A DNA stretch of 64,000 bases, taken from assembly GCA_963678705.1 (NCBI GenBank), contig OY783206.1:22641807-22705806 (forward strand), given 5' to 3'. Within the stretch, counting starts at the first letter, position 1. Every line of letters starts with the position of its first letter. This stretch comes from Panorpa germanica. Lineage: Eukaryota > Arthropoda > Insecta > Mecoptera > Panorpidae. Position numbers and translations under genes: made by a program. Positions 36,262 to 47,871 of this stretch are shown here, one piece after another. The notes beneath the pieces were generated by a model that did no database searches, was not told where the DNA came from, and saw nothing but the letters and a program-made list of their open reading frames with translations.

Positions 36262-36747
36262 ACTAAGCTGTCATAAGTATTAACAAAAGTTAATTACTCG
36301 GCTTAGTTTAAACTAGAGTTCCTCATAACGTCAAACTACCCAAACACAATATATTATTGACCCAAGACGTATGCGCAATAAGTACAATTAAAAAACAAAC
36401 TAAACACTAAACACATAAAATTTTAGGTTAAAACATAATATTGAAACTAAAACAGTGATAAATCCCATTTCCCACTCACTGTTTATAGTTTTGATTTAAC
36501 GTTTTAACCTTAAATGTAATTTTGAACTTGTGAAATCAGGCGTCTTACGTCAGTAATATACATATTTTGTAATAAGTTACTATCTTTATTTAATATAAAT
36601 TATTGTGTTTAATATAATTAAATTTATTTCTTAATATTTCACAACCTGAAACTTACATTTTAGGTTAAATCCATAAATAAACACTAAAACTCAGTGAATG
36701 GGAATGGAACTTAACCCTTAAATTTTACATAACTGAAACATGACATA

Positions 36748-37140
36748 CCAGTAAACATTATCAAGTGATCATATTGAAGATGCGTCGTGAAACAATTCAA
36801 TTTGATTTTACTCGTTCAAGGAAAATGTCAGTGATATGAACTAAAAATGGCAAAATCACTTCACCTGGCCTCACTATCGTACCAGTATTGAATGCATTTG
36901 GAAAGAAACCATACAAGTGTAACAGAGACAGATATATCTTGTTTCTTTTTCTGTGATATTTCTACTAAAAAAAATATTTATAAATGTAAAAGAAACAACA
37001 ACTATATCCACATTTAAATGTATGATGTTGGAAAGAGAAAGAACTTCTTATGAAAAGGTTCTGACAATTTCTTTTTTGTAGGTGACATTTATCTGAAATC
37101 TGAGTAAAAAGGAATTGATTTCTTGACTGAAACTTCTCCA
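36748..37140. mobile_element. MITE B copy
   Basis: It begins CCAGTAAACATTATCAAG and shares its interior with the copy at 1,758 (AAACAATTCAATTTGATTTT, CACTTCACCTGGC and ATCTGAAATCTGAGTAAAAA blocks). It abuts the next MITE B at 37,142, so its right terminus is short or lost. Confidence 0.75.
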
Positions 37141-37141
37141 A

Positions 37142-37389
37142 CCCAGTAAATATTTTGGGGTCACTTTTCCATCATATTGAAGATGCGTATGGTGTTTTTG
37201 TCATGAAAGAGTTCATTTACAGTTCAATCAGAGTCGTTCATATGAAATGTCTATTTTATCAGCTACAAATGGCGAAACCACTCCATCTGTCGAAGTACAA
37301 ATGAAGGTAAAGTTGATGCGAACTATAATTGAAGTTCAATAGTGATAGAAACGTCACAAAATAGGACTCTTCACCAAATTGTTTACTGG
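37142..37389. mobile_element. MITE B copy, short form (about 248 bp)
   Basis: The left end is CCCAGTAAATATTTTGGGG and the right end CACCAAATTGTTTACTGG. It is the best uninterrupted reference for the copies at 22,216 and 55,895. Confidence 0.85.
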
Positions 37390-37895
37390 AATTCTTTATT
37401 ATATAATAAACAGCAGGAATTTTCTGTTTCTCATTCATCGCAGTAATTTATGTCGTCTAACTAACATCATTTAACTTATTTGCGTTTGGTTTATTTATAT
37501 AAATATTGACATATTTCAGCTCCATTTTGTTGACATTTGCAGTGGAAAACATAACCTATAAATAAACCATAACGAAGCATTGCATAGCTGCAATTATCCT
37601 GATTAATCCCAACAGGATTCGATGGGATCGCGCCATGGGACCAAGAATGACGATTATAACAATACGGGACTAATGGCATCCCATGAAGAAGATTTGAATT
37701 AAGCGAGACATCATTTAAAAAAAACAATTTATAGAGTGGTATTAATAACCGTACTGAATCGGTATAAATGACATCTAGGAATCAGTAGGAAAAGCTTGCT
37801 ATATTACAGAATTAAAAAATATTTAAATTTATAGCTTGTACACTGTAAAAATTGAGAGTTAAGTAATATGTATAAAATAATTTATCAACTCACGA

Positions 37896-38524
37896 CAATG
37901 GGCTTGTGTCCTATGTCTTAATTTCTATAAAAGTGTACTATACATTGATAAAGTGGGTTACTAGAACCTCAAATGTTCAATTATTTTTTAATAACTCCTT
38001 ATATGTTAAGAGATATTAACAATTAAAAAAGTCAGTTTGTCTCTTTAATTATTAAAGGGATTCAACGTTGTATACATTCCAAGTGCATGTGACATCACAA
38101 TCTTTGTGTAAGGTTACCAACTTTACAGCTCATAAATCTCTGCTATATGTATTTATATATCAAATATTATTTACATCTATTTCAATGAACAATAAAATTT
38201 CAATATTATATCTGCCTTAGCAGGGTTAAATAAAATAAAAACTTATTATTCTTTGACTTGACTTGATTATTTGACTACCAACAGCTACAGAACATTACCA
38301 CAGCACTGACCTACTCAACATTGTTACGTTAAAATTCATTTCACGTCATAAAAATATGGCCGACCATTTCTAGCGCTAAAACTACAATACAAACTTTCAA
38401 TTGCAATATCTCCGTCAATATTTAGATATTTAATAAAATAGAAACGCCATTACACATTTATTAACATCAATTTCAATCAACAATTGAAAAATCGACCACT
38501 AAAAAATGAGGACACAAGCCCATT
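37896..38524 (+). mobile_element. MITE A, near-complete copy (about 628 bp)
   Basis: The left end CAATGGGCTTGTGTCCT and the right end GAGGACACAAGCCCATT are inverted copies of one another. The interior holds the blocks used to recognise all other copies: CCTCAAATGTTCAATTATTT, GCATGTGACATCACAA, TCATAAATCTCTGCTATATG and TTCTAGCGCTAAAACTACAA. No coding capacity. Confidence 0.9.
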
Positions 38525-38854
38525 CATTAATATAACATCTGTGAAAATACACACACGATAGCCTACCATTCAAAATCAAATACAGACTACCGAAAGACAT
38601 AATTCTTTATACGCATGCTACACAACACAGCGGATACGTATTCTCTATAAATACGATGATTTTTCGAAGCACGTTCTAAGCCACAGATAGAAAATAGATT
38701 TGGGTACGATCAAGAAAAGAAATATCGTATTTTAAAGTTTAAGTTTATGGGGTGGGGTAATGTTTTTTACTTCTGAAGCTTTCGCCTCCGTTTTTGATCT
38801 AAAATGCCTTCGAAACGGATACTCTCTATCGCCCAAATGTCGATTCCTATACTA

Positions 38855-38918
38855 GGTCGAGTTCCAGAATATCGTATTCGATTTTTATACGCTTCGGATC
38901 TAAATTGTTTGTAGGGTA
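38855..38918. repeat. MITE C end fragment
   Basis: CTAAATTGTTTGTAGGG at 38,899-38,915, preceded by an ATCGTATTCGATTTTTATACG-type interior like that of MITE C. The other end was not found. Confidence 0.5.
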
Positions 38919-38959
38919 GAAGGCGATAGAAAAATGAAGCAGTGGGGAGCATGAAGATA

Positions 38960-39563
38960 TAGAGATAAATGTATAGGAATAGAAAAGTACTTTTTGGAGG
39001 CAGTGAAGTGAAGCAGGAGAAGAAAGAAGTAGCGAGGAAACAGTTAAACTTCAGTCCAGAAAAATAGAGGATTTTCGGAAAGGAGATAAGGACAAGAGGT
39101 AGATGACGGAGATAGAGGCAATAATAACATAGTAAAGGTAGAGAGTCAAGAAGAAATAGTAAAGTAAGAGAGTCAAGAGGAAATAGTAAAGATAGAGCGT
39201 CTATGCCTGTAATAGACATAAGTGGAGAAGTGAAAACGAAGAGAGAAGGCAGGAAGGATAGTGAAAAGATAATAGACGGTTTGTCGGGAGGAGAGAAGGC
39301 AAGAGGTGATAGATGAAGATACAGTCAACAAGGAAGGAGAAGCAGGAAACAGTGTGAATAAAGGAGGAGTAGGGGACATGAAGAGAGAGGATCAAGAAAA
39401 TAAGAAACAGAAAGTACTATTCGAAGTAGTAATAGTCTTGAATAGTTTAAGTTTTTTTTTTTTAACTTTGAATTTATATGATATGCATTATGAAGTATAA
39501 TAATGTCGATTGTAAAGCCGAAAGACACACAATTAATATAATATAATAATAATAATAATAATA
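38960..39563 (+). pseudogene. 5'-truncated LINE, 3' end, plus strand
   Basis: The third copy of the trailer seen at 29,062 and 31,510, ending GTAAAGCCGAAAGACACAC followed by an ATAATAATAATAATAAT tail. The coding end is frame-broken (the tryptophan codon of the RWMTE block reads TAG). Minus-strand frames to 150 codons here are antisense shadows. Confidence 0.72.
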
Positions 39564-39569
39564 AGTAAT

Positions 39570-40200
39570 TTTTGGATTATTACAACGTTAGAATAGTTAC
39601 ATAGTAAATTTTATATTGGTATTAAAATGTAATTAGTTGATTATGTGTTATTAAATTAATATATGGTTTAGTTTGGAAATTATAATTAAAAGTTATTAAA
39701 TTTAAAAAAATCCTGGTTTTCGTTTTGCAAACTTATTAAACCTCTTTCTTCTGACATTGAATTTTTAAGATAATTTTTTATTCCTTTTAGGCTTCCTATT
39801 GGCGGGCTTCTTTTATGCCTACTATTAAATCCCCCACTGTGTCCACCACTTCTTGATACCAATATTTTCTAATACAGTTATATCACTGCAGTATATTTTA
39901 TGTTGTTAGAACTACTCCTAAAACTAATTTGCATAGAATAATTATAATTAAATAAACTTTAACAAACCCTCCAGCCCCACCTCTTTGCCTTTAACCCTTT
40001 ACCGCGCGTTTCTACTACTTCTAACGGTTTAGGAATTCAGTTTTACATATTATCAATTTGGATTCCAATCGTCATGTTGGATTGCCTGTGTGAAAACGAC
40101 CTAAAAATTCAGCCGTATGCTTTTCCGCTTGAAGTACTTAATAAAACTAGAATCTAGTGATATTGTTTATCAATATGTAAATAATTTAATCTAATTGGAT
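39570..40200. other. Intergenic DNA, nothing recognised
   Basis: No assignable repeat or gene. Confidence 0.4.
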
Positions 40201-40201
40201 T

Positions 40202-41209
40202 CCCAGTAAACAATTTGGTGAAGTGCCCTATTTAGTGACGTTCGAGTCACTCGTACAATTCAATTCTAACGCTTTACAAGTTCGAAGCAACAACACAGAA
40301 ACCAATTTTAGTTCAAATTTATTCTCTACCTGTCAAGATTTTGTGAAATAAAATCTGATATATGTAGTCTTAGCAAGTTCGTTAATAGTTCAAAAGTGGA
40401 ACACAAAAGTCGCTTTTAGTTCAAATTGATTCTCTACCTGTCACAGATTTTGTGTTAGTTGTTAGAATTTTTTCATAATAATATTCTTTCTTTTGCCAAC
40501 ATCATTTATTAAGTAGCAGTTGTTTCTTTCACACTAGGATATATTTTTTTTAGTTTATTTTCATTCCAAAGTGAGAGAGAAACGAGATGCGGTTAGACAA
40601 GTAAAATATATTTTTCACCGTTACACTTGTATACTTGTATACTTGTATAGTATTTCGTTCAGTACAGTATATGCTATCCTTTTTCAACAAATATTTCTTT
40701 AATGGTAATAGGCACACGCAGTCTCCCTCAATCTCCGAATATAATGTGTTTAAACGAATACTCTAAGCAGCGATGCTAAGACAGAGGTTTTAAACCTAAC
40801 GCAGACCTGCCGATCGTGGATTTTTGAATCACCAAAACAATGTAAAAAACTAATATAACGAGTATTGTTGAAGATGAATAATATTCATTAAAAAAATCAC
40901 GATCCGTACTAAAGATTACGTCTATTTATTTCTTCATTTAAATATTTATATTTTGCAGACTCTAAAAAGTAGAATTCTATTAAGTTTTATACCCCTGCCA
41001 TCCCTGCTAGTGTCAAGTTTATAACTCCGGTCATAAATCATAAACCGGAGTCGTTTTTAATTCAGCAGTGAACCGTCGTTGCGATGTCTGTAGGTCATAA
41101 AATGGGCCTTTCCTATGAACGACGGAATAGAAAACGAACACGTTCCAGACAAAAAACTCATGATATGTAATAGAAATTAAGTAGAATTTACTCCAAAATG
41201 TTTACTGGG
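40202..41209. mobile_element. Long MITE B-type element (about 1 kb)
   Basis: The left end is CCCAGTAAACAATTTGGTG and the right end CCAAAATGTTTACTGGG, with TT on both sides. The interior differs from the short MITE B forms. It holds a direct repeat (TTAGTTCAAATTTATTCTC and TTAGTTCAAATTGATTCTC, about 120 bases apart) and an inverted CTCCGGTCATAAATC / ATAAACCGGAGTC hairpin near 41,025-41,052. No transposase frame is visible. Confidence 0.75.
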
Positions 41210-42110
41210 TTGTGAACAATATTCTAAATTAATCGGCGTGTGATGTCACAATTGCTGATTTGCCATCTCTTTTATACAAAAAAGGAAAAATTATTGCTGA
41301 TTTGCCATCTCTTTTGTAAAAAAGGAAAAATTATCTCGATTACTTATTTCTTCTGTGACATATTAAGCATATCTAAAACATGCGACAAAACTGAAATTGA
41401 AATACCTATAACATTGACAGAAGGAGTAGTATTTATGTTATCGTCATAAATACGTTATCGTCCTGTAACTGCGTATTGATCCTTTATTCATTCCTTTATT
41501 ATCCTGTACCAATTTGGCGCCAGACAGTCTGTCTATGGATCGGTCTGTATCCCGGAAAACTGAATTTATACACAAAAAAACTTGGAACAGATAAAAATAT
41601 ACTTTGGCGCCACGAATCTAACTCGATTGCGTTAAAACCAGAGACGAACTGGTGTGATAATATTAAAGCTGAATTTAGAACATAAAAGAAACAACATTGT
41701 GATAAAAATGCTGGTATTATTTTGGAACTCACTTGGCTAAAATAGTCAAAAACACTTTTTGATTTAAATAAATTTATTTTAAAAATTTCTGGAAGGGAAT
41801 CCAGAGATAAATATGTGGAGCAGTTTTCAAGGAATCTAAAGACTCATTCCCACTCAGTGTTTCGATATTACCTTTACCTTTTTATTTAATATTTTAATCC
41901 AGCTTTCAGGTTTTCACTCGTGTTTTAATTTGAGTTTAGTAAATTTAGTAAGTAATATAAATTTTGACAGATCGACAGTTGGACAAAATTGAATGTAGAA
42001 TAATTAAAATTGCATTTTGACAGATTATCACATTTTGTCACAAAAGCAATCATTGGATTATATAAAGGGCATATTCTATTACCTGCAATATACATTGTAA
42101 GCAGGAGTGG
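41210..42110. other. Intergenic DNA with a local duplication
   Basis: A 42-base segment around TTGCTGATTTGCCATCTCTT is tandemly repeated at 41,250-41,330. The part 41,850-42,060 shares a CCCACTCAGTGTTTCGATATT-type start with 36,459 and 14,240, suggesting another decayed repeat family. Confidence 0.45.
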
Positions 42111-42111
42111 C

Positions 42112-42436
42112 CTTAGCCATTCCGAGGCAGCAGGTCTTTGCGAGCCTAAATTGTAAATTGTAAGTAAGTATTTTTAATGATAATTGACGAGAAACTAAAT
42201 TTTATATTGGACGTGATATAAAAGTTAACAAGCACAAAGACGACAAATATTAATGATGATAAACTAAGGTACATGAATACCTTAAAAAAAGACGCAGTGA
42301 TTCTAGTGGGATTTCTAAAGAGCGAGACGCTATACTCTATAGATATTTCGTAATGAATTTTTCTACTTGGGTTGTTGAGCGAGAATGCGAGACCCTGGGC
42401 GATTGCCCTGCTTGCAACCCCTTAAGGCCGCCTCTG
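42112..42436. mobile_element. hAT-type non-autonomous element, inverted relative of 12,293-12,671
   Basis: The left end CAGGAGTGGCCTTAG and the inverted right end CAGAGGCGGCCTTAAG. The interior matches the 12,293 element in reverse orientation. No clear 8-bp duplication survives. Confidence 0.65.
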
Positions 42437-42439
42437 GTG

Positions 42440-43240
42440 AGTGGGAATGATACTTAATCATTGTATGTAAAAAGTAAATCCTCTTTTGGCAATTAACGAC
42501 TTTGTTTGACCTGACTATCAGCTTTAAAAATTAGAAATAGAATGACTATAATATAAATTTCTAATGCGGCCCTTGAAAGAATAAAACTAGATGTAATTGC
42601 CATGTTATTCTATATCGTGGAAACTGTTTTCTTCTGTTTTATGTATCACGGAAAATGTTTGTAAATCTGCAGAAATATTTTATAACAAAAACATGAAATA
42701 AAACAGACATAATAACAGGAAAAAGTGTTTTAAATTATTGCACTTAATATACATTCGTGGTAAATCTTCGTAAATTATACATAGAAACATATCTGCTACA
42801 TTAATATTACGTTCAGTCTTCAATTATACTATAAAAGATATTTGGTAGCAAGGTGCAAACCCTTAAGGGGATGATACTTGACACCGTTTAGAACATTTTG
42901 AACCATACATGTCTTAGCCAAAGTCTGATTATTTATTTTATACTGCTTTTTTATGTTATTTGTATAAAAACACAATTTTTTACAGTTAAATGCCAACAGT
43001 GGTCCAATTTAAGTTGGTATGATAATTGTTTTATTTTTTGGAGTTTGTCAGATGTGTACTTAATCTAATAAACCAAGTTTCAAGCATGTGCGTTATTTAA
43101 AAAAAATACTAGACGCTTTTGAGGTTGTAAAAACTTTTAAAATTAAAAAAAAAAATGAAATAGCCTCGTTCAATCCTTTTTAAAAACATGCTCGGTTATT
43201 GGCCTTTCTTTCAAAGTATCATTTAAGCTGATGAAAAGTT
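42440..43240. other. Intergenic DNA, nothing recognised
   Basis: No assignable repeats or genes. Confidence 0.4.
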
Positions 43241-43241
43241 T

Positions 43242-43927
43242 CAATGGGCTTGTGTCCTAAGTCTTAATTTCTATAAAACTGTCCTATATATTGATGAAGT
43301 TTTTTACTAGAACCTCAAATGTTCAATTATTTTTAAATAACTCCTTATATTTCACGAGATATTAACAATTAAAAAAGTCATTTTTTCTCTTTAATTATTA
43401 AAGGGATTCAACGTTGTATACATTCCAAGTGCATGTGACATCACAGCCGCTAGTTGCTACCTCTTTTATGCAACAAAGCGTAAAAGAGATAGCATTTTCA
43501 AGATAGAACTCTGGCAAGTTTACAGGTTACCAACCTTACATCTCATAAATCTGTGCTATATGTATTTAATAATAAAATATCAATTATTATTTATAGCTAT
43601 TTCAAGGAACAATAAAATGCCAATATTATATCTGCCGTAACAGTGATAAATTAAATAAAAACTTATTATTCTTTGATTTAACTTGATTATTTCGACTACC
43701 AACAGTTACAAAACATTACCACAGCACTGACCTACTTAACAAATAACTGACGTTAAAATGCATTTCACGTCGTACAAATATGCCGACCATCTCTAGCGCT
43801 AAAACTACAATTCATATTTTTAATTGCTATATCTTCGTCAACATTTAGATATTTAATAAAATAGACACACCAATACACATTTATTAATATCAATAATTGA
43901 TAAAAAAATGAGGACACTAACCCATTG
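43242..43927 (+). mobile_element. MITE A, complete copy (686 bp)
   Basis: Starts CAATGGGCTTGTGTCCT and ends AGGACACTAACCCATTG. The order is the same as in the copy at 37,896, with the extra CCTCTTTTATGCAACAAAGC hairpin block retained. Confidence 0.9.
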
Positions 43928-44383
43928 TAAAAAAATAGCCTAGTCTTACATAATATTTAGGAAAAATGGGGACAATGTTTTTTTTGATTTTGAACTTTGC
44001 TAAACGTATGCGTTAAAATTTACAAGAAACTTAAAACTTAATAAGAAAAAACTGATAATTAACATTATTACTAATTAAGAAGCATGAAGAAGACCTCCTT
44101 CATTCTCCGTTTTACTATCATGGTAAGATCTACAAAAAGTAGCCTGTAAAAATGGTTTTAGTTTTCTTCCACCATTTTTTAGTACAACTACATATAGTAC
44201 AAATATTCAAGATATATTCTTCAACTAAACTACATTTTTTCATTGGAATTGAGATATTCATCTTTTCTGTTTGCTCTTTTACGGATGTTTTGAACAGGGT
44301 GTTGCAAAATGTTTCATGTTTTTCATATTTAAATATTTCATTCTTTCTAATCCACGTTAATGTTTAGAAAGAAATGAAATGAG

Positions 44384-44796
44384 CTATGGGTTTGTGTACT
44401 CATTTTTTAGGGGTCGATTTTTTAATTGTTGATTGAAATAGATGTTAATAAATGTATATTGGCGTTTTCATATTATTAAATATCTAAATGTTGACTGAGA
44501 TATAGCAATTAAAAATTCGAATTGTAGTTTTATGTCGGCCATATTTATGACGTAACATGTCTGTACTATTAAGGATAGGTCAGTTATTTTTTCTATGGAT
44601 ACGAGTTCTGTGTTGAATATAGCAACGTAGTCTTGGAATGTTCTATAACGTTGAATCTCTTTAATAATTAAAGAGATAAAATGATTTTTTTTATTGTTAA
44701 TATCTCCTAACATATAAAGAGTTAATAAAAATTAATTGGACATTTGAGGTTTTAGTAATCCACTTTATCAATATATAGTACTGTTTTATAGAAAGT
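44384..44796 (-). mobile_element. MITE A copy, inverted and internally deleted
   Basis: Begins CTATGGGTTTGTGTACTC with the family's inner ATTTTTTAGGGGTCGATTTT block. The middle is shortened and the outer right terminus after TTTTATAGAAA is lost. The ORF at 44,468-44,713 is inside it. Confidence 0.8.
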
Positions 44797-44814
44797 AATT
44801 CAATTATGCGTTAT

Positions 44815-45315
44815 TTGACCAACTTTCTTTGAAAATATGGGACTTTTTATTCAATTTGTTTATTTAATTGAATACCAAAATTAGCCGACATACACAATTT
44901 AAGCAATCTAACACAATTTTTATCCTCAGCAGAAACAACCCCCGTGCCCTCAAATAAAATTTATATAACGTTAGTTTTCTTTTATCAATTAGATACTCAA
45001 TTATTACACAATCCAAAATTTGAGCCCTAATTCTCACCTCGCCAAATTTCTAAATATGTTCATATTCAATAGCGCAATACAAATGCAAAATTCCAACGTT
45101 TTTTTTTTACGGATTAAAAGATATAAAGCAAAAATTGTCTATCTTTTTCCAGTTCTTCTGAAATTGGAAAAAGGAAAAATCCAATGACGAAAAAAGTCTT
45201 TGGACTTTTTTCTCTAAAAAATATTTTCAAAAAAATGCAAGGAGCCGTTTTCGAGCCACTATACGAAATGCTGCACCAAACATTTAAAGATATAAAAATA
45301 GAACAATATTAAAAC
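44815..45315 (+). repeat. Repeat J copy, 5' part missing
   Basis: It shares with 54,611-55,345 the GACCAACTTTCTTTGAAAAT start, the CCCCCGTGCCCTCAAATAAA block, the TTTTTTCCAGTTCTTCTGAAA block and the GAGCCGTTTTCGAGCCACTA end. Confidence 0.7.
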
Positions 45316-45364
45316 CTCACTCAATAAGGTTGGAGTATGACATATAGATCAAATCCATATGATT

Positions 45365-45540
45365 TTTAGATAGTACCAAACTTCACACAATATATATAAA
45401 AATTTCATGACATTCCGACTGTTAGTTTGCGAGTTACAGTGATTTTAGTGAAGCTACTTTTGTAATTTTCAAAACAATGAAAAATCTGAATTTTGCGTGT
45501 TGATGAGCATATTGACTTTTAATAGGAAAAATCATATGGA
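45365..45540 (+). pseudogene. Mariner 5' fragment
   Basis: It matches 12,697-12,875 over the leader (CATGACATTCCGAC, then GAGTTACAGTGATTTTAGTG) and into an EKSEFCVLM reading, comparable to the EFRVLIKHC start of mariner transposases. No catalytic part follows. Confidence 0.6.
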
Positions 45541-46393
45541 TCATACAATATTTTTGTAGCGCCATCTACAGGTCATCCCACAAACTTATTGAGTGATGAT
45601 TATTGTTACAGAAGAGATAATAAAATATATTAGGTGATAATATATTAATGCGCTTTTGATGATTAGTAGAAAAAACTTCTTGTGACAACTAATTCAGGAT
45701 ATTTCTATACACCTAGTTACCGGAAATGTGGCAATACTTCCTCCACGTTTTTAGCGGTCCAACTATCCTTCCTTTATGACCTACATCACCCATTTCATGG
45801 TGTTCTCCACCACGCGTTGAATTTCTCTACATTTATCTTTCAAGTTTTACCGTCAAGAATTCTGAAGGTTCAAAGCACTCAACTGTGTGCATCGAAGTAC
45901 TTAGTATGTAAAATATGGTAACACATGCTGCCATCTATGAATAACAAAATGTATTATTCATTAAAAGCGCGGTAATTTTAAGTTTACATAAAACAAATAA
46001 TATGAGATGTACAGTAAAAGTGTCCATTTCATATGGAAGTAAATTTAATGACGTTTTATATAGGTCGCAGGATCTTGTATACAGGTCTAGCATCGGCGGA
46101 ATGATGTTGATAAAAAAGTGCCGCTTTTGACAGCACATTTATTGCAAGAGAAGCGTTTCTAAACTAATGACTTGATAAGTCAAACTGAAACTTATGAAGG
46201 ATGATATCGTATAAACTATCAAGAAATGTAATACACTAGAGCCATCTATGTGTGAGATCGAGAACTGTTGTGGAATCCGAAGACTCCCGATCCAAAATTT
46301 TGTGAATTATATTAAAGATGCCAGTAATTATTTAATTAAACTCTCGCTATTATTGCACGCAGTATTTAGACAACTTTACATTTTTTTTATATT

Positions 46394-47020
46394 TTGAATA
46401 TGCGACCGCTCTTGGTGATAAAAAAACTGATGAGCAATGTGATTCACGCGTCGATACTTAAAGGAAAATTTAAAGATGAGGAAGTTCTTATTCCAAGGAT
46501 TCCGATGATCCCAACGGATATGCCATTTGAGTTTAAACGAATTCAATTCCCGATTCGTCTTGCCTTCGCCATGACGATCAACAAATCAATCTAGAAAATG
46601 CATGTTTTTCTCATGGTCAATTGTACGTGGCATGCTCACGTGTCGGCAAACCATCCGCTTTATTTGTTCTTGCGCCTGACCAAAAAACAAAGAATATCGT
46701 TTACCACAAGGTGCTTGAATGAAAATCCCATTAATGAATTAATCCGAGTGTATTCCAATCTGCACAACATAGTTTTCAATCATTTTTTTCTGACATGAGT
46801 TTGAATTACTTAATTATTATTATTTTTTTAATTTTTATTCTCATTCTGTATGTTTTCATCATCATTCATCATAATAAAATACTTTTATGTTTCTATCTAT
46901 ATTAATAAATATTATTTTGTATCATTGTATTACGTTCATCAAAGCCTAAATTAGTTCAGCTAAAAGGTAACACGACATTCATTGACTGTTAGGCGGTACG
47001 AAGTTCGCCGGGTCAGCTAG
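46394..47020 (+). pseudogene. Helitron Pif1-like helicase C-terminus and Helitron 3' end
   Basis: The first frame (46,394-46,591) reads VLIPRIPMIPTDMPFEFKR, then FPIRLAFAMTINKS, which are helicase motifs of the Helitron RepHel protein. A short deletion removes the QGQSLxxxG segment. A shifted frame resumes at about 46,591 with LENACFSHGQLYVACSRVGK and KNIVYHKVLE, then a stop. The element ends with a GGCG/CGCC hairpin and GGGTCAGCTAG, followed by T at 47,021, as expected for Helitron insertion between A and T. No rolling-circle replicase part is present. Confidence 0.88.
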
Positions 47021-47021
47021 T

Positions 47022-47871
47022 ATTCTTATAATTCTATCGCTTTGTGAAATATAATGGTAGTTCCTGTATCATTTTATTTTTATGTTTCTGTCATTAGGCA
47101 GGCACTACATTCTTCCGCCTTAAATCATTAAATTACACATCATTCTACTTAATTACATTTCATATGTGATCCTTATTCTATTTACCCATTCTCACTCAAT
47201 CCAAAAGAAAAAAGAAAAATAAAAACAAAACAGATAAATTTAAACCATAATTATTTCTCTTCCTTCTGTTTCTACTATACATTCTCTTTTCTCGCTCCTT
47301 ATCCCTATCTCCGTCATGCACCGCTTCCATTCGCTGCCTCCCATTAATAACTGCACAATCTTTTTTTCCAAAATTTCGTTTATTTATATGAATGTTAAAT
47401 TTTATATGATGGTAATAATAAAGTAAATTCTTTATACAAAAAGAAGTTGTTCTTCGATCTCGCCCGATTCCTACCGTCGTCACTTCGATGAATTTTCATC
47501 TCTTTTGTAGGAAAGTTTTGATATTATGAATAGAGAAAACAAAATCTATTACTTATTAGGCAACAGTTGTTCCGTATTTTGAAAAGACTATTAAAAATTA
47601 AAGGCCGTAGAAGAGACATAGAAATGTAAATATAAAATAGGTATATAAATATCCGTCAACTTATATTTCAACCCAAAATTTTAATTAGTTTAGAAACCCA
47701 TAAAACAAAACAGGAATCTATTTTCCAAAGATCCAAACCTTTTTCTTAAATGAAAATTTTATAAAATTATTTTGTTTTTTTAAACAAAATTTTTGTTAAA
47801 AAAACATATTTTTATATTTAATTTTATTCTAAATTTATAGTGAAATATATACAAAAATTTCAAAAAAAAAT
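47022..47871. other. Upstream region of the aminopeptidase gene
   Basis: AT-rich. 47,200-47,345 looks like a short antisense LINE-tail fragment (CTCCGTCATGCACCGCTTCC, similar to the LINE copies). An acceptor-like AAATTTATAG at 47,831-47,840 keeps the aminopeptidase frame open, so an unseen upstream exon is possible. No obvious core promoter. Confidence 0.4.

Noticed and set aside
40202-41209. piggyBac-type element, because the ends begin CCC
   Set aside because: No TTAA lies at the borders of this or other MITE B copies.
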